Positions 39,122-49,030 of a stretch of 64,000 nt of DNA are shown piece by piece (position 1 is the stretch's first letter; the number at the start of each line of letters is the position of its first letter). The notes under the pieces were generated by a model that was not told where the DNA came from, did no database searches, and worked only from the letters and a program-made list of their open reading frames with translations. The position numbers were made by a program, and so were the translations under genes. The DNA comes from Paenibacillus sp. JZ16 (lineage in GTDB: Bacteria; Bacillota; Bacilli; Paenibacillales; Paenibacillaceae), in NCBI RefSeq assembly GCF_015326965.1, contig NZ_CP017659.1, forward strand, positions 4,654,001 to 4,718,000. Reading direction: 5' to 3'.

Positions 39122-39354
39122 GCGAGCGAATCATGGTGTGGCCGGATATGGAGTGTCAGTCCATACCGCCAATCGACGATGTTAGGCGACTTCCAACCGG
39201 CTGGCCGAGCAGATTTTTTGTTGGGATTGTTCCCCGCACTTCTTGTCAGGTCATTAAAGCTGTGGTACAATAAAAATGCTGTTTTTCATGTAGAATCTAG
39301 AATGTCTCTTCAGATAATAAATTTAGATGTTTACATACGTAGGAGGTGGAAGTC

Positions 39355-39585
39355 ATGGTTGTATTTTTTGAAGTGTTGCTTGTTATTTTCTCCATCGGGT
39401 TGATTACTGTCGTTCTTCTCCAAAAAGGGAAAAGCGCAGGTCTTGCCGGTGCCATCTCCGGCGGTGCGGAACATCTTTTTGGTAAAACAAAGGCTCGCGG
39501 TATGGATCTCGTACTGCAGCGTACAACGGTAGGTCTTGCAACAGGATTTATGATTTTGGCCATCGTTGTTGCTATGTTGAAATAA
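39355..39585 (+). CDS. secG: Preprotein translocase subunit SecG
   Basis: A 76-residue membrane protein with two transmembrane helices ([19 protein letters not shown] and [17 protein letters not shown]) and the conserved cytoplasmic loop [23 protein letters not shown]. It assists SecYE in protein export. AGGAGGTG lies before the chosen ATG; the upstream GTG is part of that site. The secG-rnr-smpB-ssrA order is conserved in Bacillales. Confidence 0.95.
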   Translation: MVVFFEVLLVIFSIGLITVVLLQKGKSAGLAGAISGGAEHLFGKTKARGMDLVLQRTTVGLATGFMILAIVVAMLK

Positions 39586-39594
39586 CAATGAACG

Positions 39595-39636
39595 TTACCC
39601 TCGCTTTTTCACTCTTGGAAGAGCGGGGGTTTTTTA
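39595..39636 (+). terminator. Intrinsic terminator after secG
   Basis: A GC-rich stem (CCCTCGCT.../...AGAGCGGGGG) followed by a T-run. rnr therefore needs its own promoter in 39637-39780, at least in part. Confidence 0.75.
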
Positions 39637-39780
39637 TTGCCTGAATTTCGGAATACATAGGTTAAGACGGTGTTCGGAAGGATACCGAGGATTAAATTCG
39701 TGTATACTAGGGTATGAGTATATGAAGGTAAAGAATGGATAGCGGAACGATGAAATTGCAGGTTCCCCGAGGTGATAATG

Positions 39781-42426
39781 ATGATAACTGAAGAAATATT
39801 ACTGAATTTTATGCGGGAAACTGCATACAAGCCGATGACGTACCAGGAATTGGAGCAGCATTTTGCCATTAAGGATGCCCATGAATTCAGGGAATTCTTG
39901 AAGCTGCTGAATGAGCTTGAGCAATCCGGAAAAATCATTCTGACCAGCACCCAGCGATATGGCGTGCCGGAACGGATGAATTTGCTGCGCGGACGACTGC
40001 AGGCTCATGCGAAGGGTTTTGCCTTTCTGATTCCTGATGATCGCGAGCACCCGGATGTGTACATTCATGCCAATGACTTGAAGAGTGCGATGAATGGAGA
40101 TATCGTGCTTATCCGGATCAGTTCCCAAAGCAGCGACGGCGGCAAAATGGAAGGCGAAGTGGTCCGTATCGTGACGCGCGCCGTCACCCAAGTCGTGGGT
40201 GTATTCCAGAACCATGAAGCCTATGGCTTCGTGCTGCCGGATGACAAGCGGATCAACCGGGATATTTTTATTCCGAAGCATGCGATTAACGGAGCCGTTG
40301 ATGGCGTGAAGGTCGTGGTGAAGCTGGTCAGCTATCCGGAAGGAAGAGCGGCGGCAGAGGGCGAAGTGGTGGAGATTCTGGGTCACAAGGACGATCCGGG
40401 CGTCGATATCCTGTCCATTATCCGCAAGCATCAGCTGCCAGAAGGCTTTCCGGAGGAAGTTCTGGCCGAGGCAGATGCAGCGCCGGATGCCATTACGGAA
40501 GAAGAGATTGTACAGCAGGGACGCCGGGATCTGCGCGGCTTGAACATTGTGACGATTGACGGCGAAGATGCCAAGGATCTTGATGATGCGGTGAATGTGG
40601 AACGTCTGCCGAACGGGAATTACCGTTTGGGCGTTCATATTGCCGATGTCAGTTATTATGTCCGTGACCGCTCCGAGCTGGATAAGGAAGCTTACAATCG
40701 CGGCTGCAGTGTGTATTTGGTGGATCGGGTTATTCCGATGCTGCCGCACCGTCTGTCCAACGGCATATGCAGTTTGAATCCGCAGGTGGATCGTCTGACG
40801 ATGTCCTGTGAGATGGAATTCAACGAGCAGATGAAAGTTGTGAAGCACGATATTTTCACGAGTGTTATTCGTACAAAAGAACGGATGACGTATAACAATG
40901 TACGTAAAATCCTGGTGGATGAGGATCCGGAGCTGATCGAGCGTTACAGTGACCTCGTGGAGGATTTCCGCTTGATGCGCGAGCTGGCGCTGAAGCTGCG
41001 GAACCGCCGGATGCGCCGGGGCGCGGTGGATTTTGATTTTGTGGAATCCAAAGTCATCGTGGATGAGAACGGCAAACCCGTGGATATCGTTAAAAGAGAG
41101 CGTTCCATCGCGGAGCAGATCATTGAGGAATTCATGCTGGCGGCCAACGAAACCGTGGCTGAGCATTTCCACTGGCTGAAAGTACCGTTCATCTACCGGA
41201 TCCATGAGGACCCAGATCAGGAGAAGCTGCAGAACTTTATGGCGTTCGCGGCCAATTTCGGGCATCAGGTGAAGGGACGGGGCAACTCGATCCATCCGCG
41301 TGCGCTGCAAAACCTGCTGGAAGCCATTCAAGGCACGAAGGAGCAAACGGTGCTCAGCACCATGATGCTCCGTTCGATGAAGCAGGCGAAATATGACGCG
41401 GAGAGCACGGGTCACTTCGGCCTTGCTGCGGAATATTATTCTCACTTTACGTCTCCGATTCGGCGTTACCCCGATCTGGTCATTCACCGGGTCATCCGGG
41501 AAGTGCTGGAGAACGGCGGCGCGCTCGATGAGAAGCGTCATGAGGTGCTGGCGGGCCGGATGGCTGACATCGCTCAGCAATCTTCGGAGCGCGAGCGTGT
41601 GGCCGTGGATGCGGAGCGCGATACGGAAGCGCTCAAGAAAGCCGAGTTCATGCTGGATAAAGTCGGCGAAGAGTTCGAAGGCATTATCAGCAGCGTGACC
41701 AGCTTCGGTATGTTCATCGAGCTGGAGAACACGGTCGAAGGCTTGATTCGCCTTAGCGCGATGACTGACGATTATTATCATTTCGATGAGGGCCATATGG
41801 CGCTGATCGGGGAGCGGACCTCGAAGGTATACCGCATCGGTGATGATGTGAAGGTTCGCGTGGCGAAGGTGAACATGGACGATCACACCATCGATTTTGA
41901 GATGGTGGATATGAAGCCGCGCCGCCAAGGGCGCGGCGAAGGCGACCGCGGCGGCAATGGCGGCCGCGGATTTGGTGCCCGCGACGGCGCAGCCCGCGGG
42001 GGTAAGGGCCGCGGCGGTAAGCGCGGCGCGGCTGAAGGCGGCGCGCCAGGCGGACGCCGCAAGGACAGCGCCGTCGGCCAGGGTGGCCGCGGCGATGCCC
42101 CGCCGAGCGGGCGTGGTGCGCGCGGTGGCGGTGAAGCAGCTGCTGGAGCTGGCGAGCAGCAGGCGTCGAACTTCGCCTTTGGCTCCGGCAAAGGCGGCTA
42201 TAGCTCCGCCAGCGGCGGCGCCCTCGGCTTTGACCGCAACGCGCGCTCTGGTGGTGCCGGCGGCAAGGGTCGACGCAAGAAGACGGCGGGCAGCGGCATT
42301 TTCATCGGCGAAGGTCCAACACCAGGCGGCAATGCTGGTGGCAACTCCGGTGGCGGCGGTGGCCGCAAACGGAAGAGCAAGGGCGGAAACGGCACGGCCG
42401 CTTTTGTCCGCAAGAAGAAAAAGTAA
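39781..42426 (+). CDS. rnr: Ribonuclease R with long Gly/Arg/Lys-rich tail
   Basis: About 881 residues, a 3'-5' exoribonuclease of the RNB family. The domains in order are an N-terminal winged helix, two cold-shock domains ([18 protein letters not shown]), the RNB catalytic domain ([17 protein letters not shown] has the metal-binding aspartates; [16 protein letters not shown] is the RNB signature) and S1 ([18 protein letters not shown]). About 155 further residues are almost only Gly, Arg, Ala, Lys and Ser with RGG-like repeats, ending in KKKK. A basic tail is normal, but this one is long. It degrades structured RNA and works with tmRNA and SmpB in trans-translation. A GAGGTGA site precedes the ATG. 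Confidence 0.95.
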   Translation: MITEEILLNFMRETAYKPMTYQELEQHFAIKDAHEFREFLKLLNELEQSGKIILTSTQRYGVPERMNLLRGRLQAHAKGFAFLIPDDREHPDVYIHANDLKSAMNGDIVLIRISSQSSDGGKMEGEVVRIVTRAVTQVVGVFQNHEAYGFVLPDDKRINRDIFIPKHAINGAVDGVKVVVKLVSYPEGRAAAEGEVVEILGHKDDPGVDILSIIRKHQLPEGFPEEVLAEADAAPDAITEEEIVQQGRRDLRGLNIVTIDGEDAKDLDDAVNVERLPNGNYRLGVHIADVSYYVRDRSELDKEAYNRGCSVYLVDRVIPMLPHRLSNGICSLNPQVDRLTMSCEMEFNEQMKVVKHDIFTSVIRTKERMTYNNVRKILVDEDPELIERYSDLVEDFRLMRELALKLRNRRMRRGAVDFDFVESKVIVDENGKPVDIVKRERSIAEQIIEEFMLAANETVAEHFHWLKVPFIYRIHEDPDQEKLQNFMAFAANFGHQVKGRGNSIHPRALQNLLEAIQGTKEQTVLSTMMLRSMKQAKYDAESTGHFGLAAEYYSHFTSPIRRYPDLVIHRVIREVLENGGALDEKRHEVLAGRMADIAQQSSERERVAVDAERDTEALKKAEFMLDKVGEEFEGIISSVTSFGMFIELENTVEGLIRLSAMTDDYYHFDEGHMALIGERTSKVYRIGDDVKVRVAKVNMDDHTIDFEMVDMKPRRQGRGEGDRGGNGGRGFGARDGAARGGKGRGGKRGAAEGGAPGGRRKDSAVGQGGRGDAPPSGRGARGGGEAAAGAGEQQASNFAFGSGKGGYSSASGGALGFDRNARSGGAGGKGRRKKTAGSGIFIGEGPTPGGNAGGNSGGGGGRKRKSKGGNGTAAFVRKKKK

Positions 42427-42497
42427 CATTCTCCTCCTGATCTGTCACTGGAGGCGCTTGCCCCACCTTGCTTTTGGAGGCTGACGTTTGATACAAT

Positions 42498-42543
42498 GGA
42501 CTTCTGGTGAGATTGCATTGGCGGTCTGCCGGAAGTCCTTTTT
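42498..42543 (+). terminator. Terminator-like hairpin after rnr
   Basis: Arms GGACTTCTGG and CCGGAAGTCC, a loop of about 20 nt, then TTTTTCC. Confidence 0.7.
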
Positions 42544-42576
42544 CCATTATCATTGTTGATGACAAGGGGTGAGACC

Positions 42577-43056
42577 ATGGGTAAGAAAAGTGACGGGAAG
42601 GTTCTGGCCCAGAACAAAAAAGCTTCCCATGATTACTTCATCGAGGATACGTATGAAGCCGGGATGGTGCTGACCGGAACGGAGATCAAATCCATACGGA
42701 ACGGCCGCGTCAATATCGGAGATGCATTCGCAACCATTCGGAATGGCGAGATCCATATCCATAACATGCATATCAGCCCGTTCGAGCAGGGGAACCGCAA
42801 CAACCCAACGGATCCTACGCGGACACGGAAGCTGCTGCTGCACAAGGAGCAGATCCGCAAGCTGCTGGGCCTGTCCAAGCAGGACGGTTACGCGATCGTA
42901 CCGCTGAAGATCTACGTTCGTAACGGCTATGCCAAGTTATTGCTGGGCCTCGGTAAAGGTAAGCGTCAGTACGACAAGCGTGCCGATGCCGCTAAGAAGG
43001 ATGCACAACGCGATATCCAGCGTGCGCTGCGCGAGAAGCAGAAGATCGCAAGGTGA
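42577..43056 (+). CDS. smpB: SsrA-binding protein SmpB
   Basis: A 159-residue tmRNA-binding protein. The conserved N-terminus is [20 protein letters not shown]. The RNA-binding core contains [19 protein letters not shown] and [12 protein letters not shown], and the basic tail is KGKRQYDKR followed by a Lys/Arg-rich helix. It delivers tmRNA to stalled ribosomes. AAGGGGTGA precedes the chosen ATG; the longer frame begins in non-conserved sequence. It lies 265 bp upstream of its RNA partner ssrA. Confidence 0.97.
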   Translation: MGKKSDGKVLAQNKKASHDYFIEDTYEAGMVLTGTEIKSIRNGRVNIGDAFATIRNGEIHIHNMHISPFEQGNRNNPTDPTRTRKLLLHKEQIRKLLGLSKQDGYAIVPLKIYVRNGYAKLLLGLGKGKRQYDKRADAAKKDAQRDIQRALREKQKIAR

Positions 43057-43321
43057 TGGAGCAGCTTGCCCGATGGCAGCTTTTAGCTGTGTTACCTGCA
43101 ATGTATATATCATTTTGATGTAAAATGTGATATACTAAGTGATGTAAGAGAGATCAATAAGATCTTTGACAATCAGCATACAGTTGGCGCATTCTCCTTT
43201 CTTGGAGGGAAAGAGTCTGCGGCATAGATCGACTGCTATGGCTGAATATTCTTGATTTAATCCGATAGCCCTTTTTGGCAGGAACGCCAAGGTGCAAAAC
43301 ACCGGCATTTCTCGAACTTAA

Positions 43322-43683
43322 GGGGGCGTTTTTGGATTCGACGGGGATAGTTCGGGCATGAGTAGCGGGTAGTGGGGACGCGTCCACTTCATCAACGCTA
43401 AAGCCAATTAAACGGCAAACAACAAAACAACTACGCTTTCGCAGCTTAATAACCTGTGAGCGTGCTCTCGCTCTGTATCGCCCATGTACCGGGATGAGGG
43501 CTCAACTTTAGTGGGATACGCTGTCTAGTCTCCGCCTGGGGCTAGCTGAAGAAGACAATCAGGCTGACCTGAAGGGAATCCGGTGACAGGGAGTTCCTAG
43601 GGTGACATCAAATCTGTCACTACACCCGTAGAAGCTTGTGTTGTCGTTATCTTCGGACAGGGGTTCGACTCCCCTCGCCTCCA
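43322..43683 (+). ncRNA. ssrA: Transfer-messenger RNA (tmRNA)
   Basis: The 5' acceptor strand GGGGGCG pairs with the 3' CGCCTCC (with one G-U pair), and the discriminator A is at 43683. The CCA is not encoded in full. GGATTCGAC near the 5' end and the T-arm GGGGTTCGACTCCCC near the 3' end are diagnostic. The tag reading frame starts at GGC (43414) and reads GKQQNNYAFAA before TAATAA, which gives the hydrophobic AA ending recognised by ClpXP-type proteases. The 3' half serves as the attachment target for the islets downstream. smpB is adjacent. Confidence 0.97.
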
Positions 43684-43690
43684 TACATAC

Positions 43691-43723
43691 TAAAAAAGCG
43701 ACCGATTGTGGTCGCTTTTTTGC
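43691..43723 (+). terminator. Terminator of ssrA
   Basis: AAAAAAGCGACC and GGTCGCTTTTTT form a strong intrinsic terminator 8 bp after the mature tmRNA end. It lies on the island side of the attachment core, so the first islet brought it in. Confidence 0.9.
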
Positions 43724-43987
43724 TTGCTCGTACCTAGGGTTTTAGGCAAATCTGACGTTGAATACGGCATATGTCTGATGATGTATATGGCGGTGCCTCT
43801 GTAAGTAGAAGTTTTGCTTTCAGTCTCACAACGCTCCGTAACACATTCCCCTTCCAGATTGCTTGTCTTCTTCCGATTGCACAGGTGGAGAGGAGATAGC
43901 TTATCCCGCTAGTTAAATACAGGTTTTAATATATAATTATCTGTAATTAATAATGCTTATTGGATACTTCACATAAGAGGTGATTAT

Positions 43988-45745
43988 TTGGCACGCAATA
44001 AAAAGAAAAGACGGATAAATGTCCCTGCTACAGGTATAAACTTAGTGGTATCTGCTGACTATAATGAGATGATGAAATATTCTCTATCTGAGATAGAAAT
44101 AATTTCTCACTTTAGAAATGCAAGTATTGGAAACCTCTTGCCTGCGATCTCCCGACTGATAGCTTCGTTTCATATGGATAATACTGATGCTGTCTTAAAT
44201 GAAGTCATTATACGGTGTTGGGAACATGGGTTACATGAGGAGTATATAGAACGAATATTACAGTATAAGCGACTTAATGTGATTTTTAATAATAGACAAA
44301 TGTTATTAAATGCAGTTAAGTGGTTGCTTGTACATGCAGATGCGGCGACCTATAATGATGTGCCTGAAGTAAATAACCCTAGTACATTCATGCATTGTTT
44401 CTACCTGTCGACTATGCTCTCTAGCTTTTATCGTATTTCTACAGACATGGAGATCATTGAACTTGAAAGTGTGCAAAATGGAAACTTCAATAGAACTGTT
44501 AATTATCTTCACACTGTACAAAGAAGCATTGAATGTTATTTAAATATAGCTTCTCAAAAGGACAGATTTCAAGCAAAAGAGTATGTAGATATTGCAGACC
44601 TATTTTATAAAAGTACAGGAGTTAACATCAGAACTTACTTATTCTTTATGACTGCTATTAATGCATCATTTTTTCCAAGTGGTAATGTCAGAGAATTTAT
44701 CTGGACAAATAAAATGGTAAATGATGTTCATAAGTATGTACAATATCTTGGCATAGAAATAGATGAAATTCGTAAATTATTTCTAATGACGACAATATCA
44801 ATAGAAGAATTCAGAGAGAATTTTGAAAAGTCAACTCTTCATAGATGGGATTTTAATTATTTTAGAAAGAAGCCAATTATACGTCAGGGGCGAATCTTTT
44901 ATCCGCTAGATAGTCAGTTTGTACTTGAAAATATGTGGGATGGTTTATATTGGAGAATTATTGATGGTTTGAGCCCTGAAGAGGCAAATAAGTTTAGAAT
45001 ATTTATAGGGCGCATATTTGAGTTATATTGCCATGGTTTACTAGTTAATGCAGAGTCATCACTAAGAAAGGCTAGATATATTCCTGAATTCCAATATAAG
45101 TATGCCAAAAATAATTTGCTATCGCCTGATGGTTTTATTCAGTATAGAAATGATTTGCTTGTATTCGATTATAAAGCTAAAAGATTGAACATGCAGACAA
45201 CTCTTGTAGCTGGCGATATTGACTCGTTTGAAAGGGATATTTCTCAATTGATTATTGAACCCGTTAAAAAAGTGTATGCTCATATTAAGAGATTTATAGA
45301 GACTCCATTAGAAAGTGTGCCAATTGATTTTACAAAAGTTAAAAAAATTCATGGTGTCATAGTTACTCAAGGTTCACTATCCGGTGTTAAAATTGTGTAC
45401 GAGAGAATAGAACAAAGGCTACGTGATGAAGGCTTGTATGATATGGGCTCCTTAATTGAATGGCATCTGCTTGATGTAGATGAATTTGAGGAATTAGTGA
45501 GTTTGATGGAGCAGGGATGTAACCTTGGAAATACATTTTCTCAAAAAGCTTCTTCCAGATACAGATATCTTTCTTTCCATGATTATCTTGCATATGCTAG
45601 AAGACCGCATAGACCTTCTTGTACCGCTAAGAAGCGATTTAATGAATGGCTAGATTATGTAATTGAAGTTATGGAAAGAAATTCTCCAAGTGAGACCAAT
45701 GAAAGGCCAGAAGCTGACATGAAACCTCAAAGTTCTGAGCCATGA
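43988..45745 (+). CDS. Uncharacterised 585-residue protein with a PD-(D/E)XK nuclease-like motif
   Basis: I do not recognise a named family. The start is TTG after an AGAGGTGAT site. Residues 1-330 are mostly helical with a basic N-terminus (ARNKKKRR). The C-terminal part has a PD-(D/E)XK-like series: Glu345 in a helix (GRIFELYCHGLL), Pro380-Asp381 in LLSPDGFIQYR, and Asp394-Tyr-Lys396 in LLVFDYKAKRL. A DNA or RNA nuclease is therefore plausible. The gene stands alone between the tmRNA terminator and its own terminator, and is AT-rich compared with the chromosome to the left. A single-gene anti-phage system would fit this setting, but that is inference. Confidence 0.6.
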   Translation: MARNKKKRRINVPATGINLVVSADYNEMMKYSLSEIEIISHFRNASIGNLLPAISRLIASFHMDNTDAVLNEVIIRCWEHGLHEEYIERILQYKRLNVIFNNRQMLLNAVKWLLVHADAATYNDVPEVNNPSTFMHCFYLSTMLSSFYRISTDMEIIELESVQNGNFNRTVNYLHTVQRSIECYLNIASQKDRFQAKEYVDIADLFYKSTGVNIRTYLFFMTAINASFFPSGNVREFIWTNKMVNDVHKYVQYLGIEIDEIRKLFLMTTISIEEFRENFEKSTLHRWDFNYFRKKPIIRQGRIFYPLDSQFVLENMWDGLYWRIIDGLSPEEANKFRIFIGRIFELYCHGLLVNAESSLRKARYIPEFQYKYAKNNLLSPDGFIQYRNDLLVFDYKAKRLNMQTTLVAGDIDSFERDISQLIIEPVKKVYAHIKRFIETPLESVPIDFTKVKKIHGVIVTQGSLSGVKIVYERIEQRLRDEGLYDMGSLIEWHLLDVDEFEELVSLMEQGCNLGNTFSQKASSRYRYLSFHDYLAYARRPHRPSCTAKKRFNEWLDYVIEVMERNSPSETNERPEADMKPQSSEP

Positions 45746-45812
45746 AAGTCTAAATTGATACGGAAGCAAAAGGGATTGAGGTACCCAGTCACGCTTCTAT
45801 CATATAGAATAC

Positions 45813-45853
45813 AAAAAACCCAACTCTGCAAACGAAGCAGAGTTGGGTTTTTA
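45813..45853. terminator. Strong intrinsic terminator
   Basis: AAAACCCAACTCTGC and GCAGAGTTGGGTTTT around a 6-nt loop, with A- and T-runs. It ends the 585-residue protein gene. Confidence 0.85.
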
Positions 45854-46329
45854 TTGAGTATAGTTAGCTCTAGCTGATGAAGCGGAGAAGACTATACTCA
45901 TCGGTATTATTTTTTCAGGGAATACAATCATGACCAGCACTTGAAGAAATACTTCAAGGTCTTTCACTACATCATCAATCAGGACGTGAATATCAATATT
46001 CTGTTTGTCAACAATGCAGAGGCTCATAGTGTAGCTGAACAGCTAAATCTTACCATGATAAAGCTAAGAAATCTGTTCTATATCAAATTCCTAAAAGATT
46101 GTTTTATAGTGTGACACGTCACTTGAGGGCCCTATTTTATTCATTTCGTAAAACACGATTTTGTAACTTGGCTTTCAAAAAATATTGAATTGAGGATACC
46201 CAACCTTGCGGGTCTTTAAAGAAGCACAGCGGAAGGATAACTGCATCCTCTCCGCTATTTATGTTACTCATTTTTATCAATGTATTCGAACCACTCCGCC
46301 GTCCCTGTCTTTAAGTAGTTCGGTGCTTG
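45854..46329 (+). other. Decayed DNA between terminator and recombinase remnant
   Basis: A 65-codon open stretch at about 45920-46114 (HLKKYFKVFHYIINQ, then INILFVNN) has no start signal and no family that I recognise. It is probably the end of a lost gene. Nothing else is supported. Confidence 0.35.
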
Positions 46330-46912
46330 GTCAGCCAGCACTGTTTGAGCAGTATCAGACAGTTGCTAAGCAACGTAACAATTGCGGTGATGAAACGCAT
46401 AAAACCATTTGAAGCATCGCCATTCTGGTTGCGTGAAATCAAGATGTGCGACAAATGCGGATCAAGAATGGTAGGCAACTCTACATCTACACGTCCCAAA
46501 AGTGGAGGGCAAAGATATTACGTATGCGGTAGTTATATGTGGAAGGGCAAGGAGTTTTGTTCTTATTTAGATGGCGGAAAGAGCAAATGGAGGAGGATGA
46601 GACCAATAAACTTAGAACGACTCTGTTATGGTTGTCGATGGACGACTAGTTGAAGAAAGATTCGTATGTACCATAACGAGAAGAACAAGCATGTCATCGC
46701 TCAAGCATCCGGCTTGGGGCAGAGATTGAATTTTTGGAGAAGCGTATGGATGCGATCAAGGATGATGTACAAGTTGGCAAGAGTAAGCCGCTTCATCAAG
46801 AAATTTTGGATGAGATGCAAACGCAATTAGCGGATAAGAGGGTGAACACGAGGTGTTATCAATAGGAATGCATAAGATCGGTGTATCTGAAGAGTTCATT
46901 GAGTCCGTGAGT
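46330..46912 (+). pseudogene. Remnant of a large serine recombinase
   Basis: Pieces of one protein are spread over different frames. First comes ALFEQYQTVAKQRNN, then the zinc-ribbon core KMCDKCGSRMVGNSTS with QRYYVCGSYMWKGKEFC, then a coiled-coil segment EFLEKRMDAIKDD and HQEILDEMQTQLADKR. These match the recombinase zinc-ribbon and coiled-coil domains of large serine recombinases. The catalytic N-terminal domain with its serine is absent and several frameshifts separate the pieces. It may be the remains of the enzyme that moved one of the islets. Confidence 0.75.
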
Positions 46913-47305
46913 CCGTGAATACAGCGGTCAATCTGATGTGCAGCCCATGAATTAGAGCAAACGTTGATTAGACTTTCTGGACGAATCCACAAGTGTTGTA
47001 TTCGTGATCGGTAAGTTTGTATCACAAGTGGAAGCGATGCGGGAGACGAGCAGGTGTATATCATTGGTGCGATTCATTTTGATACAGTTCGTTCGACAAG
47101 ATGCTTTGACAGTCAATTCATGATATGGGAATATTGGTTTATCTGATTCCAATATATTGAAGTGTTTATTATGGTCATCGGCCGAGCTTCATATCAGTAT
47201 TCAGGGTAAAAAATCAATATTGTGGGCAGTAGGCGATCCTAGAATTGTAGATTTTTTATACGAAGACCTGAAGTTTATTGTCGAAAGTAATGGGGGATGG
47301 ATAAA
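46913..47305 (+). other. Gap with short open stretches
   Basis: One open stretch (about 47157-47326, containing SILWAVGDPRIVDFLYEDL) ends inside the next gene and has no good start; it may be the tail of a lost gene. No family is recognised. The AT content is high. Confidence 0.3.
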
Positions 47306-47860
47306 ATGTCGATTTCAGTTGTAAGATTCGCAATTGTAGATAGTAATGTGTCTATTGAGAAAAAAGAATATAAAACTTTATCTAGGATAATTGAGGGAGA
47401 TTCTTTTAAATATTTAACACCCGATAATGCGGTTGAAGTAATTTGTGAACTATATTGTGAAGCCTCTCCCAATTATGAGGAAATTATATCGAATATAGTA
47501 TTCCGAGATGAAACAGAGGATAATTACGACTATATTAAGGAAAAAATTATTTCGTTGTTTCCTGAAAAAAGGTATTGGGCTTATCGAGCGAAATTGTGCC
47601 AATATCCGAGTGGTTCTTACTATGCTGAATTTAGACATCCATTAGCTTATCAAACTGGAGCATACAATCATGCTGTGTATCCTCAAGGCAATAAATTGAG
47701 GAGAGTCGTTAGTCGAAAATATGAAGAAGCAAAGAGGGTTATTGATGAGCTTAATCAAATATTAGCAGAACCTGATTATTGGTTGATTGCAGGTAAGCAA
47801 CGAGCTCAAGAGAAATTTCTGCCAAAAACAATTGACGTTTTTTTTAGACCTACAAAATAG
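47306..47860 (+). CDS. Hypothetical protein, possible partner of the Shedu-like gene
   Basis: About 184 residues, no recognised family. The N-terminal half looks alpha/beta (SISVVRFAIVDSNVSIEKKE). The centre contains RYWAYRAKLCQYPSGSYYAEFRHPLAYQ and the C-terminus is charged and helical. There are no membrane segments or signal peptide. The second ATG is preferred because GGGGG lies 9 bp before it. The gene is 102 bp upstream of the Shedu-like gene on the same strand and may be cotranscribed with it. Confidence 0.55.
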   Translation: MSISVVRFAIVDSNVSIEKKEYKTLSRIIEGDSFKYLTPDNAVEVICELYCEASPNYEEIISNIVFRDETEDNYDYIKEKIISLFPEKRYWAYRAKLCQYPSGSYYAEFRHPLAYQTGAYNHAVYPQGNKLRRVVSRKYEEAKRVIDELNQILAEPDYWLIAGKQRAQEKFLPKTIDVFFRPTK

Positions 47861-47962
47861 CTAGTTTAAGGTTTTACAGAGATAAATATTAAAAGTTCGT
47901 AGATCTCGGAATCGCTGAAACAGGTTCTAAGCGATATCAAAGAGAATTTAGGAGGTTTGGGA

Positions 47963-48844
47963 GTGGAAATATTCTCAAAAAAATACGAAGTCATAAAGGA
48001 TGCACCTAAAGAAGTTACATGGGAAGAGTACGAAAAAGTAACTTTGAAAGAATATTTTGATCTACTTGAATCATCAAGCAATGATGAAAATGCGTTTCAA
48101 TTATTTTTTGAAGAGAATCCAGCTTATTTACCCGGGGCATTAGAACTTTTTGGACAATCTGGACACTATCCCCACATGCATACTTTAATTTCGCAACCGA
48201 AAATTGGAGGACCTTTTAGTCGGATTCCAGACTTTCTTTGGTTAGCCAATGATAGTCTTACTTTTGCACCTGTCTTTATTGAAATTGAAAAACCATCTAA
48301 AGCAATGTATACAAAAGACGGGAGTATAAGTTCAGCATTTTCACAAGCAATTGGACAGATATATGAATGGCAGACGATTCTTAATAATCCATTAAACCAG
48401 CTGTTATTTTTTGATTTTTTTAATATACCTCAAAGATTGAGGCAAAAATATTTTAACCCTCAATTTCTTCTGATTTATGGAAGAAGAGCCGAGTATGATA
48501 ATAATGAGTTGCTGAGTGGTAAAAGAGCAGCCGTTCGTAAGGATAATATTGATATTGTATCTTTTGACAGACTTCGACCTATTAGAGATTATTATCAATT
48601 TACCTCAAGTAAAGTCAGAAATAAGGAATATATAATAAAGAATATTGCTCCTACTTTTAGATATCGTGCTGACTGTGCTGAGGAACTAGTTTTGGCTAAA
48701 GGATTCAAAGAGGCAATAATGAACATGAAGCATACCTCGGTAGCGAGAAAAGAGTTCTTGAATATGCGATATGAATATTGGATTGAATATGGGAAACTTC
48801 CCAACTCTAACAAGGGTATATATACGAGTGGGGAAGGAGAGTAA
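47963..48844 (+). CDS. Shedu-like (DUF4263) nuclease, candidate anti-phage defence protein
   Basis: About 293 residues from a GTG that lies 7 bp after AGGAGG; an upstream TTG is too close to that site. The centre carries the DUF4263/Shedu pattern: RIPDFLWL, VFIEIEKPSKAMYTKDG, then SQAIGQIYEWQTIL. These correspond to the PD, (D/E)xK and glutamine positions of the SduA nuclease fold. The E-I-E-K form departs from the common ExK, so the catalytic lysine register should be checked. Short single-domain Shedu proteins act alone against phages. Two other putative nuclease genes lie within 5 kb. Confidence 0.75.
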   Translation: MEIFSKKYEVIKDAPKEVTWEEYEKVTLKEYFDLLESSSNDENAFQLFFEENPAYLPGALELFGQSGHYPHMHTLISQPKIGGPFSRIPDFLWLANDSLTFAPVFIEIEKPSKAMYTKDGSISSAFSQAIGQIYEWQTILNNPLNQLLFFDFFNIPQRLRQKYFNPQFLLIYGRRAEYDNNELLSGKRAAVRKDNIDIVSFDRLRPIRDYYQFTSSKVRNKEYIIKNIAPTFRYRADCAEELVLAKGFKEAIMNMKHTSVARKEFLNMRYEYWIEYGKLPNSNKGIYTSGEGE

Positions 48845-49030
48845 TTAAAAAAGAAGGTATCAAAGCATAAAAGACTTGAGTTAGACTAGTGACGTTGGCG
48901 GATTTAAATTTAGATGAACTTCATAATTCATAATTATTATTTTCTGGCTTTAAGATAGTGTTCCAGGCGTGTGATTCTATAGCTTCTTTAAAAATCACAT
49001 GTGACAAACTAAACGGGGGCAAAAAGTAGT

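Noticed and set aside
39799..42429. An 876-codon open frame antisense to rnr
   Set aside because: It is the mirror of a GC-biased real gene. The plus-strand RNase R has complete catalytic motifs, while the reverse frame has no recognisable domain or start signal.
43741..43987. Integrase gene next to ssrA
   Set aside because: The DNA between the ssrA terminator and the first cargo gene is only about 250 bp and holds no recombinase sequence.
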